Shown here: positions 17,398 through 26,657 of the stretch, in pieces
Layout: each line of letters starts with the position of its first letter
Numbering within the stretch: the first letter of the stretch is position 1
Origin: CAZOOR01 sp964581505
Lineage (GTDB): Bacteria; Bacteroidota; Ignavibacteria; Kapaibacteriales; UBA2268
DNA length: 45,466 nt
Direction: 5' to 3'
NCBI GenBank assembly: GCA_964581505.1
Contig: CAZOOR010000011.1
Span: 1-45,466 of the forward strand
Translations under genes and position numbers: made by a program
The notes under the pieces: model-generated
The model's database searches: none
What the model saw: only the letters and a program-made list of their open reading frames with translations
Told to the model about the DNA's origin: nothing

Positions 17398-18875
17398 TAA
17401 CTGTCTTTTTTAATATCTCTGTAAATCGTATCATACTTCTTGACGGATTCCTTCCAACCATAGTTTCCGTTAAGAGCATTATCAATTAAACGATTCCAAT
17501 TTTCAACCTCATTATAAAGGGCAAGAGCCTCCTTAGTTGTTTTCAGTAGGTCGGCGGCTTTGTAAGTATTGAACATAAAGCCGTTCCCTTCTTGCGTCTT
17601 CGGGTCGAAATTCGAGACGATATCTTTTAGAGCGCCAACATTGCTGACAATAGGAATAGTACCACAGTTCAAAGCATACAAAGCATTTAGCCCTGTCGGT
17701 GCATATTTATTTGTCATCAAAATAAAATCGGCACCTGCATTAATTTGGTGTGCAAACCTTTCGTTGAATTCATCACGAATTGAAAATTGTGTCGAATGCT
17801 TTTTCTCAACTTTTTTCAATTTTTTCATCATTTCTTTATCGCCACTTGCCAGCATAACTATTTGCACATTCTCTTTTAATAGTTTTTCTACGACTTCGAT
17901 AAATAGAGGAATGCCTTTATTTTCAGTTAATTTTGTGATGATGCCGATAACGGGAGTATTTTGATTGAACGGCAACCCCGCTTCTTTTAGTAGATGCCTC
18001 TTATTCTCAAATTTGAAGCCATTGAAATCAACTTCTAATTTTTTGTAAATATCCGTATCGTGTTTTGGATTCCATTGGTAGGGGTCAATACCGATAGGAA
18101 TACCAACAAATTTGTCTTTATGCAGAGCTAATACTTTGTTCAATCCATCTGAATATTTAATATCTTTAAGTATATCTTCCGCATAGGCAGGACTATCAGT
18201 CGTTATATAATCTGCATTTTCGATTGCGGCTTTCATAAAATTGAATTTTCTTTTATGAATGAACATTGCCTTAAATTCTTTGTCTATTCCGGTTTTAGCA
18301 AACGTCGCCGCCGGATAAACTCCCTGCCGATTGAAATTGTGAATAGTCAAAACAATTTTTGTATTCTTGAATTTGTCGGGATATTTCCTTTTGACATAAG
18401 CGCCAATCAACCCTGCTTGCCAATCGTTACAATGGATAATATCAGGTTCCCAACCGAGAAGCATACAGGTTTCCACAACAGATTTGTTAAAGAAAATGAA
18501 CCTTTCATCATTGTCGGGATATTCCTCGCCGGTTTTCGGGTCATAATATAATGACTTCTTTTGGTCAAAATATGTACCGTTTGTTGTGATATATGCTTGT
18601 ACTTTTGTGCGTGTATTAGTCAATGAAGAAGACTTAACCGTTGCGGGTTCGGTTACTTTACCAACATCAATGGGCATATCTTTGAGACGATTGATTTCGT
18701 GAATTTTATTCTTTCTCTCAGAGACGTGTCCGTATTTGGGAACCATAACGCGTATGTCATGCCCCGAATCTTTCACAGCCATCGAAAAAGCAAAACTTGT
18801 GTCGGCTATTCCACCGTTTTTTATAAACGGATAAATCTCCGGTGTAACATATAATATACTCAAATTCTTTGCCAT
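17397..18875 (-). CDS. glgA: GT5 glycogen/starch synthase-like protein
   Basis: About 492 residues with the GT5 fold: KNGGIAD near residue 19 corresponds to the ADP-glucose-binding K-x-G-G-L, IIHCNDWQAGLI to the active-site HDW stretch, and NERFAHQINAGADFILM to the conserved region before the nucleotide pocket. It would elongate alpha-1,4-glucan from ADP- or UDP-glucose. Two positions are unusual: the classic EPCGL, whose Glu is catalytic in E. coli GlgA, reads APTGL (about residue 390), and GTIPIVxxTGGL reads GTIPIVSNVGAL. It may therefore be a divergent or inactive paralogue, or use a different sugar. The ATG at 18875 (MAKNLSILYV) is preferred over an upstream TTG. The gene heads an operon with a DUF4270-like lipoprotein and a barrel. 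Confidence 0.85.
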   Translation of the reverse strand: MAKNLSILYVTPEIYPFIKNGGIADTSFAFSMAVKDSGHDIRVMVPKYGHVSERKNKIHEINRLKDMPIDVGKVTEPATVKSSSLTNTRTKVQAYITTNGTYFDQKKSLYYDPKTGEEYPDNDERFIFFNKSVVETCMLLGWEPDIIHCNDWQAGLIGAYVKRKYPDKFKNTKIVLTIHNFNRQGVYPAATFAKTGIDKEFKAMFIHKRKFNFMKAAIENADYITTDSPAYAEDILKDIKYSDGLNKVLALHKDKFVGIPIGIDPYQWNPKHDTDIYKKLEVDFNGFKFENKRHLLKEAGLPFNQNTPVIGIITKLTENKGIPLFIEVVEKLLKENVQIVMLASGDKEMMKKLKKVEKKHSTQFSIRDEFNERFAHQINAGADFILMTNKYAPTGLNALYALNCGTIPIVSNVGALKDIVSNFDPKTQEGNGFMFNTYKAADLLKTTKEALALYNEVENWNRLIDNALNGNYGWKESVKKYDTIYRDIKKDS

Positions 18876-18917
18876 AAGATAAATGTTCTTTTTATTAAAC
18901 AATAAGTCAATGAATTA

Positions 18918-18948
18918 CAAAATTAACTAAAAAAAACCGTATATTAAA
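18918..18948 (-). promoter_or_regulatory. Probable promoter of the glgA operon
   Basis: On the minus strand TTTA (18948-18945), a spacer of exactly 19 bases, then TAATTTTG (18925-18918) approximates the TTTG-N19-TAnnTTTG consensus with one mismatch, about 45 bases before the glgA ATG. Confidence 0.45.
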
Positions 18949-18968
18949 GTAATTAGCAGATTATTAAT

Positions 18969-18976
18969 TATATTTG
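18969..18976 (+). promoter_or_regulatory. Possible -7 box for mtnA
   Basis: TATATTTG matches TAnnTTTG and lies 33 bases before the mtnA ATG, but no TTTG stands at the expected -33 distance. Confidence 0.25.
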
Positions 18977-19009
18977 AGTGTACTCTTACAAACATTAATA
19001 GGAAAATAT

Positions 19010-20116
19010 ATGCAAGTCGGCAAACATAAATTTACAACTATTTGGCTTGCGCCCGAAAACCAAAGAATTATCAGGGTAATTGACCAGAGAAAACTACCTT
19101 TTGAATTTGAAATTTTGCAATTAGCTAAAAGCGAAGATTATTTCACTGCAATCAGGGATATGGTTGTTCGGGGGGCGCCACTTATTGGCGTTACTGCCGC
19201 CTATTCCGTTTATTGTGCCGCTCTCGAAGCCAAAGAAGAAGGGTTATCTCTTGATAGTATTTACGCAAAAGCCGAATATATCAAAACGGCACGTCCGACC
19301 GCAGTTAATTTGGAGATTGCAATTTCTCGACAGCTTAAAGCAATTCAAAATATTGATTCAATTGATGAAATAATCAAGATAAGTTTAGCTGTCGCCGAGG
19401 AAATGCGTCTGGAGGACATCGAAACAAACAAAGCGATTGGTAGAAACGGGAGCGGATTAATCGAAATAATTGCAGAAAACAAAAATGGCGCTCCGGTCAA
19501 TATTCTTACACATTGCAATGCCGGCTGGTTAGCTACTGTGGACTATGGTACTGCACTTGCCCCTATTTTTGAGGCACACAATCGAGGTATCAATGTGCAT
19601 ATATGGGTAGATGAAACCCGCCCTCGCGGGCAGGGTGCTAAATTAACCGCTTGGGAACTACTGAATGAAAATATCAAACATACGGTTATCCCCGATAATA
19701 CGGGCGGTCATCTGATGCAGAACGGTATGGTGGATATTGTAATTGTAGGAACTGACAGAACTTCGGTGAACGGCGATGTAGCCAATAAAATCGGAACATA
19801 TTTAAAAGCCCTTGCCGCTTATGATAACGGAATTCCATTTTATGTTGCCGCCCCGTCAATGTCCATTGATTTTAATCTCGATACCGAAAAAGAGCCAATC
19901 CCGATTGAACAACGTAATGACAGAGAAGTAAGATATATTGACGGCTTATTGAATGGCAAAGTAAAGGAGATTTTGTATGTTCCCGAAGGTTCACCGGTTG
20001 CCAATTATGCTTTTGACGTTACGCCATCAAAATACATAAGCGGACTAATTACGGAGCGCGGTATTTGCAAGGCAAATAAAGAGAAAATTTTGGAATTATT
20101 CCCCGAAAAGAAATGA
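19010..20116 (+). CDS. mtnA: S-methyl-5-thioribose-1-phosphate isomerase
   Basis: MtnA of 368 residues, isomerising methylthioribose-1-phosphate to methylthioribulose-1-phosphate in salvage of methylthioadenosine. Signatures: VVRGAPLIGVTAAY, the catalytic Cys169 in ILTHCNAG, and Asp249 in GTDRTSVNGDVANKIGT (compare C160 and D240 of the B. subtilis enzyme). I start at ATG 19010 (MQVGKHKFTTIW), which has TAGGAAAA upstream and matches the family N-terminus; 12 in-frame codons upstream do not. Its stop overlaps the class II aldolase gene by 4 nt (ATGA), so the product is likely handed to that enzyme. Some relatives are aliphatic eIF2B-like ribose-1,5-bisphosphate isomerases, but the motifs here favour MtnA. 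Confidence 0.94.
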   Translation: MQVGKHKFTTIWLAPENQRIIRVIDQRKLPFEFEILQLAKSEDYFTAIRDMVVRGAPLIGVTAAYSVYCAALEAKEEGLSLDSIYAKAEYIKTARPTAVNLEIAISRQLKAIQNIDSIDEIIKISLAVAEEMRLEDIETNKAIGRNGSGLIEIIAENKNGAPVNILTHCNAGWLATVDYGTALAPIFEAHNRGINVHIWVDETRPRGQGAKLTAWELLNENIKHTVIPDNTGGHLMQNGMVDIVIVGTDRTSVNGDVANKIGTYLKALAAYDNGIPFYVAAPSMSIDFNLDTEKEPIPIEQRNDREVRYIDGLLNGKVKEILYVPEGSPVANYAFDVTPSKYISGLITERGICKANKEKILELFPEKK

Positions 20117-20712
20117 CAACAGATAAGGGCATAATCAAATTTCGATGTAGATTTGCAACTGCGGCGGCACCACCGGCAGGTAAAATTCTACAGATGAATA
20201 ATATCCGCCATAAACTCTACAAACGCAAATTTATTGGAGTAGATGAAAACGGGATTGGATTCGGAAATATTAGTATCAGATATGATGATAGTGAACAATT
20301 TATTATTACCGGAACACAAACCGGAAGCAAAGCAAACCTTGTTCATCAGGACTATTCATTTGTCAGCGATTACGAGATAAAACAGAATACAATATTTTGT
20401 CAAGGCAAAATCAAAGCATCATCGGAGAGTATGAGCCATGCCGCTATATATAAAGCAAGAAATGATATTAATGCTGTCATTCATATTCACAGTAACAAAA
20501 TATGGAGAGAATTACTCAATAAGGAGCCAACTACTTCCCCCGAGTTCGAGTATGGCACAGCTGAACTTGCAGAGGCAATTGGCAAATTATGTTTAGATAC
20601 ATTTGAAAATATTATTATTCTTGGTGGTCATCAAGATGGAATATTGATTTATGGTAAAAATATTCAAGAGGCATACGTAACTATTTTAAAAACGGAAGAA
20701 AAAATAAAATAA
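20113..20712 (+). CDS. Class II aldolase/adducin-family protein, MtnB- or Ald2-like
   Basis: A 199-residue class II aldolase/adducin-fold enzyme. Visible: GFGNISIRY (phosphate-binding loop near the N-terminus), ITGTQTG, the acid in SSESMSHAAIYKA, the zinc ligands in VIHIHS, and a third His in LGGHQDGILIYG. Such enzymes are either methylthioribulose-1-phosphate dehydratases (MtnB) or sugar-phosphate aldolases (FucA/Ald2). Overlap with mtnA makes methylthioribulose- or deoxyribulose-1-phosphate the likely substrate. None of the later salvage genes (mtnC, mtnD, mtnW) is nearby, which leaves open an Ald2-type shunt that yields dihydroxyacetone phosphate and an aldehyde. The first 30 residues (to about KILQMNN) are poorly matched to the family. 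Confidence 0.8.
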   Translation: MTTDKGIIKFRCRFATAAAPPAGKILQMNNIRHKLYKRKFIGVDENGIGFGNISIRYDDSEQFIITGTQTGSKANLVHQDYSFVSDYEIKQNTIFCQGKIKASSESMSHAAIYKARNDINAVIHIHSNKIWRELLNKEPTTSPEFEYGTAELAEAIGKLCLDTFENIIILGGHQDGILIYGKNIQEAYVTILKTEEKIK

Positions 20713-20814
20713 ATAAGAATTTATGTTGAAAATTCGATTATATTATTATAAATTAAAATTCACAGCTGATGGATTTCGGCGATTAATTATGATGTTCAAC
20801 AATACTCTAATGTT

Positions 20815-21816
20815 ATGACCAAACAAATACAGATTAAAACAAAATTATTATTACTTCTTATTCTTGTTATCACCAGCTTTTTGGCTTCCTGTTCATCTCA
20901 TAAAGAAATGATACAATGGAATGTGGAATTGAAAGAAAGCAATATGCCGATAACAGACAGATGCAATCCGAATAACAAACTGACTTCAATAAAATCACCC
21001 GAAAAGCCGAAACTCATTCCCGAAACGGAAGCAAGAGAAGCGCGTATTCAAGTACAGGGTGTTCCCTGTTCTAAGAATGAAGAACCGCCTCTCTATGATA
21101 TACCCGTAAATAGGGTTAAGAGAATTACTTATGTGAGCGACCCGTTGGAACCACCGATGGCGATATCCATAAATGATTTACTTCCATTAGAGGGCTGCTG
21201 CCGTGTTAGGGACGGTTGGTTTATTTTCGATAAATTTGAAATTAAAGGTTCGCTCGGTTATCGCGGAGGCAAGGATTCTATCGAATACTCTACTCCGGGC
21301 GGCAGGGAAATGTATCGCTCCTCTTTATTCGGTACTGACCGCGGCGGCTCGTCATTGGTTTTCGGATTAGAATTTGATGGCTTGTGGAATTTAACTTTTT
21401 TGGATAAGACAAAGCGACTTCAAGCCGGTTTCATTTTAGGTATTCTTCCGGTTGATGAGGCTATGTTTATTCCATTAGGACTTAATGTACGATACACATT
21501 CAATCAGTTCCCGCCCAAATATTCAGGCAATTGTAATTCATGGTATTTTTACGGCAATATCGGTATTCCTTTTGATTTTCAGTCGGGCGCTCCTATGTTC
21601 GGCAACTCACGGAAATTCCAAAGACTATTTGCCGGTGGCGGACTTGGCTATGACATAGCTCTTTCGTGTAAGATGGATTTATCAATTGATTTGGGTTATA
21701 GGTATATGAATTTGCCTCTGCCCGAAATCACATGTTGCCCGAATGTGCCGAGTGGCGAACGCAATCCATTCCGCTCGTCAAATGTTTTATTATTGCGTTT
21801 TGGACTTACTTTCTAA
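20815..21816 (+). CDS. Lipoprotein-type outer-membrane beta-barrel protein
   Basis: A 333-residue protein with a lipoprotein signal (LASC, Cys26). The N-terminal 120 residues are polar and contain paired Cys. From about residue 125 (GWFIFDKFEIKGSLGYRGG) the chain alternates as barrel strands do and ends VLLLRFGLTF with a terminal Phe. It starts a three-gene plus-strand cluster with an Ig-like lipoprotein and a PD40-OmpA-SPOR protein, 32 bases apart from the next gene. I do not recognise a named family; a small OmpX/OprF-like barrel with a polar N-terminal extension is the best description. The start lacks a clear ribosome-binding site, which is common in this phylum. Confidence 0.7.
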   Translation: MTKQIQIKTKLLLLLILVITSFLASCSSHKEMIQWNVELKESNMPITDRCNPNNKLTSIKSPEKPKLIPETEAREARIQVQGVPCSKNEEPPLYDIPVNRVKRITYVSDPLEPPMAISINDLLPLEGCCRVRDGWFIFDKFEIKGSLGYRGGKDSIEYSTPGGREMYRSSLFGTDRGGSSLVFGLEFDGLWNLTFLDKTKRLQAGFILGILPVDEAMFIPLGLNVRYTFNQFPPKYSGNCNSWYFYGNIGIPFDFQSGAPMFGNSRKFQRLFAGGGLGYDIALSCKMDLSIDLGYRYMNLPLPEITCCPNVPSGERNPFRSSNVLLLRFGLTF

Positions 21817-21848
21817 ATGAATGTTCAACAAATAACTAAAAAAATATT

Positions 21849-23957
21849 ATGAAAACCGTTCAACAAATTAGTAATAACACGCTCAGAAGCATCTTAATAA
21901 TTCTACTTGCAGGCATCTTACTGCTTCCGGCGTGTATGGAGACATCATCTCCATCGGATAATAATGAAAGAGAAATAACCGTATTGGTTTATAATTCGTC
22001 ATCAGGAATAAAATCCGGCAAAACGCCTATTCGCGGTGCCGAAGTAAGAGTCTTCCAAGGTGCAACAAATAATCCTTTGCGAACATATACAAACAGCAAG
22101 GGTGCGGCAAAGTTTATATTGAAAGTGCCTGTAGCAGGAAAGAATTATAATTTTACGGCTACATACAACAATCGCAGTCAGAGTAAAAACTCTACATTAA
22201 TATGTGTGGATACAACACTGATTTTTATTTTTGATACAACACAAGTAAAGGAACTGAATTGCGATGAATTAGACAGAATGGAAACGTTAGTTTTCACGGA
22301 CGGAAATGGCAGCAGTCAGTTGAAATTGAATACACCGAGCAATATATCTCGTTATGAGAAATGTTCGGCTGGATTGTATAATTCGGGAACTCAGGCTATT
22401 GTAATGACACTTCCGACTGTTCGGCAACCGTTCCGCCGTGAATCCGTCCTACTCGACGGCAGTCCTGCAACAATAGAGCATAATCAAGTAACAATTAAAC
22501 CCGGCGAAACCCTGACTATGTGTTTTTCAGTAAGCACTAAGGAACTCGGTGAGTTTTCGCAAACGCTCTCAATGCCTTTAGAGTGCGTTGACGGACGGCA
22601 TGGTACATATAGAATAACTCTACTTGCTGTTGTTGTAGCACCGACTTGCGATTGTGATGAATTTGCAGACGGGTTTAATTTTATCTTGACGGACAGAGTG
22701 GAAGTAGGCAAATCCAAAGATGTTAAACAAGTAATCTTTACAAATACATCACCCTGTAATGTGAGCGTAAATAGAATATCATTCAACGGGAACAAAGGTT
22801 GGACTATCCTTGCTCCTAAGTTTCCCGTAACCGTAAATGCAGGCAGAACACTTGAAATTACTGCACGCTTCAAAGCATTATACTCGGGAACACATTATGA
22901 CACATTGTCATTGGAACTCACACCGGAAGGAACCGACAACAAATGTTCCTACTATGTAAATTTTGAAGGAGACGGTTGTTCGAGTTCTTGCCCCTTCATT
23001 AGTCTTGACGGATTTATTTTTGACCAATACTCTTCAGCCCCATTAATAGATACGATATCGGACAGAACAGATAAAAGGGTGTTTTTCTCAATGTCAAATG
23101 CAGAACCGCCAATCAATACAACAGTATCAAAAATGTACTACTTTATGAATCCCGACAGTGCTTGTACGGAAATCAAATTGAATGTATCACTATCTTATCA
23201 GCGAAATGACATATATTCTCCCAAATATTTTACTGTCAGTCCGCAAGAACTATCATTGGCACCCGGGGAAGTCGGAGTAGTGCAGGTAACTTTTGTATCA
23301 CCTGATATTGAAGAACTTGATAAAATCGTTGCGGCAAGAGGCAATACGGGACGTACTGCGGACAGTGCTTTCAATGTTTACTTGCAAGTAAATTCACCAC
23401 ATTGCTCGCAGAGAATAAATGCAACAACTGTCGTTACAGTATTCCCTGACATTAGTCCGATTATTAATCTACGTGCATATTCACAGAGGACAAGATTGGC
23501 TCCCGAACCTGAGAATGAAGTATATTATTTCGGAGCAAATGCCAGAACTATACTAAAAGGCAGAGGTAATACTCCCGGAGCATATCCACCGCAAAAGGGG
23601 CAAATTTGGATTGATGTAATTGATACATTGCCTACTGCAACTCCACCACAGCAACCGATACTCAAGTCTATAAGCGGAACTCTCGGAATGAAAATATGGC
23701 GTACAAGTATGTTAGAATCTGATTTTACAAATGTAGGTGCTACATATATGGCTTTTGTTAGCGACCCGAGTTATTCTACCGGTTACACAGCGGGACCGTT
23801 GACAAATCTTGCACCCGGGAATGTTGTTGCATTCAAAATCAACCGTTATATGTATTCACTTGTTTATATACGCAGTATTTATAACGGAACGGAGAACAAC
23901 ACTAACTTGCAATCGGGAATTGAGTTCAGAGCAATATATCCAATTTATATTCCATAA
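21849..23957 (+). CDS. Large lipoprotein with Ig-like (choice-of-anchor-type) domains
   Basis: A 702-residue predicted lipoprotein (lipobox LPAC, Cys29). Residues about 40-130 look like a carboxypeptidase-regulatory or Ig-like fold (TPIRGAEVRVFQ ... TYTNSKGAAKF). Then come repeated ASH-like/choice-of-anchor D sandwiches: 'LYNSGTQAIVMTL', 'FTNTSPCNVSVNRISF', 'FKALYSGTHYDTLSLEL', each near Cys pairs (CDCDEF, CSSSC) that may form disulfides. A final section has no clear family. It lies between a barrel lipoprotein and a PD40-OmpA-SPOR gene, so it is probably part of a cell-envelope assembly. It has no T9SS sorting domain, and so would be retained by its lipid anchor. Confidence 0.72.
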   Translation: MKTVQQISNNTLRSILIILLAGILLLPACMETSSPSDNNEREITVLVYNSSSGIKSGKTPIRGAEVRVFQGATNNPLRTYTNSKGAAKFILKVPVAGKNYNFTATYNNRSQSKNSTLICVDTTLIFIFDTTQVKELNCDELDRMETLVFTDGNGSSQLKLNTPSNISRYEKCSAGLYNSGTQAIVMTLPTVRQPFRRESVLLDGSPATIEHNQVTIKPGETLTMCFSVSTKELGEFSQTLSMPLECVDGRHGTYRITLLAVVVAPTCDCDEFADGFNFILTDRVEVGKSKDVKQVIFTNTSPCNVSVNRISFNGNKGWTILAPKFPVTVNAGRTLEITARFKALYSGTHYDTLSLELTPEGTDNKCSYYVNFEGDGCSSSCPFISLDGFIFDQYSSAPLIDTISDRTDKRVFFSMSNAEPPINTTVSKMYYFMNPDSACTEIKLNVSLSYQRNDIYSPKYFTVSPQELSLAPGEVGVVQVTFVSPDIEELDKIVAARGNTGRTADSAFNVYLQVNSPHCSQRINATTVVTVFPDISPIINLRAYSQRTRLAPEPENEVYYFGANARTILKGRGNTPGAYPPQKGQIWIDVIDTLPTATPPQQPILKSISGTLGMKIWRTSMLESDFTNVGATYMAFVSDPSYSTGYTAGPLTNLAPGNVVAFKINRYMYSLVYIRSIYNGTENNTNLQSGIEFRAIYPIYIP

Positions 23958-23974
23958 ATCGAAGAGTAACAACA

Positions 23975-26581
23975 ATGAGAAAATTCATATTTATAACGTT
24001 AATAGCATTAATCATATTTAGTACGGCTTATGCTAAGGACAACAAAGTTCAAGGCTCAATCTTGGACGGCAAAGTAAACGGGAACTATGAAGATTATAAC
24101 GCTTTTATAATCTATGGTGCCGTAGAGGACACCCTATTCTTTACCTCATCACGACCTGTACCCAATAGGCGTCCGATAGCTCTCTCGGCGGAGATGTTTT
24201 ATTCTACACGTCCGGCGGCACATAGATTAAATAAAAAACCGATTGATGAAGGCTGGAGCAAAGCAAAACAAATCAAAGCGGAGGGAAAGCGTATTGCAAT
24301 GTTCACACGTGGTACGCAAACACTTGCTCCCGACAGAATAATATTTGCCGCAGAGCGTGATATGTCCACAATTGATGCCAGCGGCACAAGTTATTTATTT
24401 GATTTATGGGAAATGACCAGACGCAAAGATGGTTTTTCACTCCCCAAGCCGATAGATGAAGTAAATGACCCTGACGCTTGGGATTCGCAACCTGCATTAT
24501 CACTTGACGGGAAGATACTTGTCTTTACAACAAATCGAGCCGGTGGCAAAGGTGGATTAGACCTGTGGTATTCAGTAAGAAATATCAACGGCAAGTGGAC
24601 AAGACCCAAACTTGTTCCAAATATTAACACTCCTGGGAACGAGACTTCACCGCACTTCGGTGCAGACGGGAAGTTCTATTTCTCTACCGATTGGGATTAT
24701 AAAACGAACAAAAAAGGAACTAACAGGAAAGATATTTTCAGAGCGGATTTTGTCGGTATTAATGGTTTACAAATGCCGTCCCACCCCGTTAATCTTGACG
24801 AAGCGCTTAGAAATGATGCTAAAAAGTTTGATGTGGAAATACCGGAGAATTTAAAATTCAATTCTGCCGCTGATGATGAATTTCCGTTTATCACACCGGA
24901 CAGAGCCGCTATTTTCATTACTTCAAATAGAGATGCCGATTTCGATAAGCGAAACATTTTTGCCTATTCCCTGCCGAAATCTAAAATTCGCCTTCTAGTG
25001 AATGTTACGGAAAAAATACTTGATTCAAAAGGTGGGTTACTGGTACCGCCGACAAAGAAATACGGACTTGAATTAAATCTGAGCGAGCAAAATACCGGTA
25101 AAACATCCTTATTCAAATCGGGCATACCCTACGAGGTCGAAGCCAATAAAACATATAAGGTAAGTTTCAACAAATTTGTTGAGGAAGAATGCTATCAAAA
25201 TAAAGTGGAAGGTGATAACAATTTAATCGTAAGCATTCCAAAGCCATTCGGACTTGACACAATGATTGTTCGCAATATATCAATAACAAGACAGAAAGTC
25301 GAAATACCACCAATTATTTTCCATTCGACCGATACTCTTCCATATTTTATCACGGGATACTGGTATCCGAATACTACTGATAACCTAAAAGAATACAGGA
25401 ACAGAGAAGCGAATGGATTCTTCGACAATACGGGCTTTGTCGATTCTACCGGACATAATTATGACTATGCCGCTAAGATAATTGACCAAAAGTTTTATAA
25501 GCAAATTTACAAACCTCTGCTTGACAAACTACCGGCATTTCAGGATTTCTGCCGTGATACACTTTATTTGAAAATCACAATTCATGGCTATACGGACCCA
25601 CGCGGCTTATCGGCAGGCGAATCTCACCCATATAGAAGTGCATCAAGAAATAAGAGGAATTACACCGACAAATCAGTACAAGTCGGAGTTGATGCAAACG
25701 GACAACCATTAACAATCCCGCAAGGATTGGATATGTGGAAATCGGGCTGGCCCATTAATCCGGAAGATAGAAACGGCAGATGGGCTAAACTTGCAGACAA
25801 AGGACAGAACGGAAATATTGTTCTATCTAAACTTCGTGCATATTTTACATTTGTAACATTTGATAAAAAAATGCAAGAAATTTCCCCGATATATAAACAG
25901 ATGCGTAATGAGGGTAGGATTATAATTGATGCTGAAGGTTTTGGTATTGATAAAAAAGGATTCGAGCAACGCAGTTTACGAGATGACCCGCAAAGCAGAC
26001 GAATTGAAATCTATATTGATATTCTAAGACCCGAGGAGATTAAGCATCATCATCGGGAAGCCGGAGGAAAATTATCTGGATTCACACCATTTGTTTCGCG
26101 TGGTTTACCACCTACATCCGTATCACAAAAAAGATATAATGCACCAAGAGCAGACTTGGACCCGAAAGCGACAAGACAACCGAATATACCGGAAATAAAA
26201 GATAATGGTCTGCAAGAATTAAGACTTGTTAATGACGAAATGACAATGAATAAAAGAGTTCTTGCACCGCTTGAACCGGAGGTGGAACAACCAAGTCCCG
26301 AACTATATAGTCGTTCGCTGACATCTTGTTATACACTTCAATTTGCTACATTCACAGAGCATTCCAAAGCCTTAGCGGCACTAAATATGATGAAGAGAGA
26401 CGGTCTGGACAATGTGCAATTAAATCAATATATAGACCCATTCGGCAATCCGATATATCGCTTACGATACGGATGCTTCGAAACTGCCGAAGATGCTGTT
26501 TTCGAAATGAAAAATCTGCGCTGGGTAAGTAAAAAACTGCATACAAATAGGAAACCGGCTATCATCAAGGAAAGAAGATAA
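23975..26581 (+). CDS. PD40 propeller - OmpA-like - SPOR envelope protein
   Basis: An 868-residue exported protein (signal peptide to about 20, AYA). Residues about 60-310 hold WD40-like PD40 repeats (SQPALSLDGKILVFTTNRAGG, ETSPHFGADGKFYFSTDW). Residues about 530-690 form an OmpA C-terminal-type peptidoglycan-binding domain: ITIHGYTDPRG, then LSKLRAYF, EGFGID and SRRIEIYIDI. Between the first two lies an insertion of about 75 residues, unusual for the fold. Residues about 784-855 are a SPOR domain (YTLQFATFTEHSKAL), which binds denuded glycan. The order recalls the PorE/PG1058-type T9SS-associated proteins, which also combine a propeller with OmpA-like binding. It is probably a periplasmic anchor for the outer-membrane partners encoded upstream. 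Confidence 0.82.
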   Translation: MRKFIFITLIALIIFSTAYAKDNKVQGSILDGKVNGNYEDYNAFIIYGAVEDTLFFTSSRPVPNRRPIALSAEMFYSTRPAAHRLNKKPIDEGWSKAKQIKAEGKRIAMFTRGTQTLAPDRIIFAAERDMSTIDASGTSYLFDLWEMTRRKDGFSLPKPIDEVNDPDAWDSQPALSLDGKILVFTTNRAGGKGGLDLWYSVRNINGKWTRPKLVPNINTPGNETSPHFGADGKFYFSTDWDYKTNKKGTNRKDIFRADFVGINGLQMPSHPVNLDEALRNDAKKFDVEIPENLKFNSAADDEFPFITPDRAAIFITSNRDADFDKRNIFAYSLPKSKIRLLVNVTEKILDSKGGLLVPPTKKYGLELNLSEQNTGKTSLFKSGIPYEVEANKTYKVSFNKFVEEECYQNKVEGDNNLIVSIPKPFGLDTMIVRNISITRQKVEIPPIIFHSTDTLPYFITGYWYPNTTDNLKEYRNREANGFFDNTGFVDSTGHNYDYAAKIIDQKFYKQIYKPLLDKLPAFQDFCRDTLYLKITIHGYTDPRGLSAGESHPYRSASRNKRNYTDKSVQVGVDANGQPLTIPQGLDMWKSGWPINPEDRNGRWAKLADKGQNGNIVLSKLRAYFTFVTFDKKMQEISPIYKQMRNEGRIIIDAEGFGIDKKGFEQRSLRDDPQSRRIEIYIDILRPEEIKHHHREAGGKLSGFTPFVSRGLPPTSVSQKRYNAPRADLDPKATRQPNIPEIKDNGLQELRLVNDEMTMNKRVLAPLEPEVEQPSPELYSRSLTSCYTLQFATFTEHSKALAALNMMKRDGLDNVQLNQYIDPFGNPIYRLRYGCFETAEDAVFEMKNLRWVSKKLHTNRKPAIIKERR

Positions 26582-26601
26582 AGCACACGGTACTTAATTA
26601 C

Positions 26602-26631
26602 AAAAAAGACTGCTTTCGGGCAGTCTTTTTT
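26602..26631. terminator. Bidirectional terminator
   Basis: AAAAAAGACTGC-TTTCGG-GCAGTCTTTTTT is a perfect 12-bp stem with a tetraloop-like TTCG core, between the plus-strand SPOR gene and the minus-strand LiaF-like gene. Confidence 0.92.
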
Positions 26632-26657
26632 TATTTAAATATATTACGATTTCCAAT

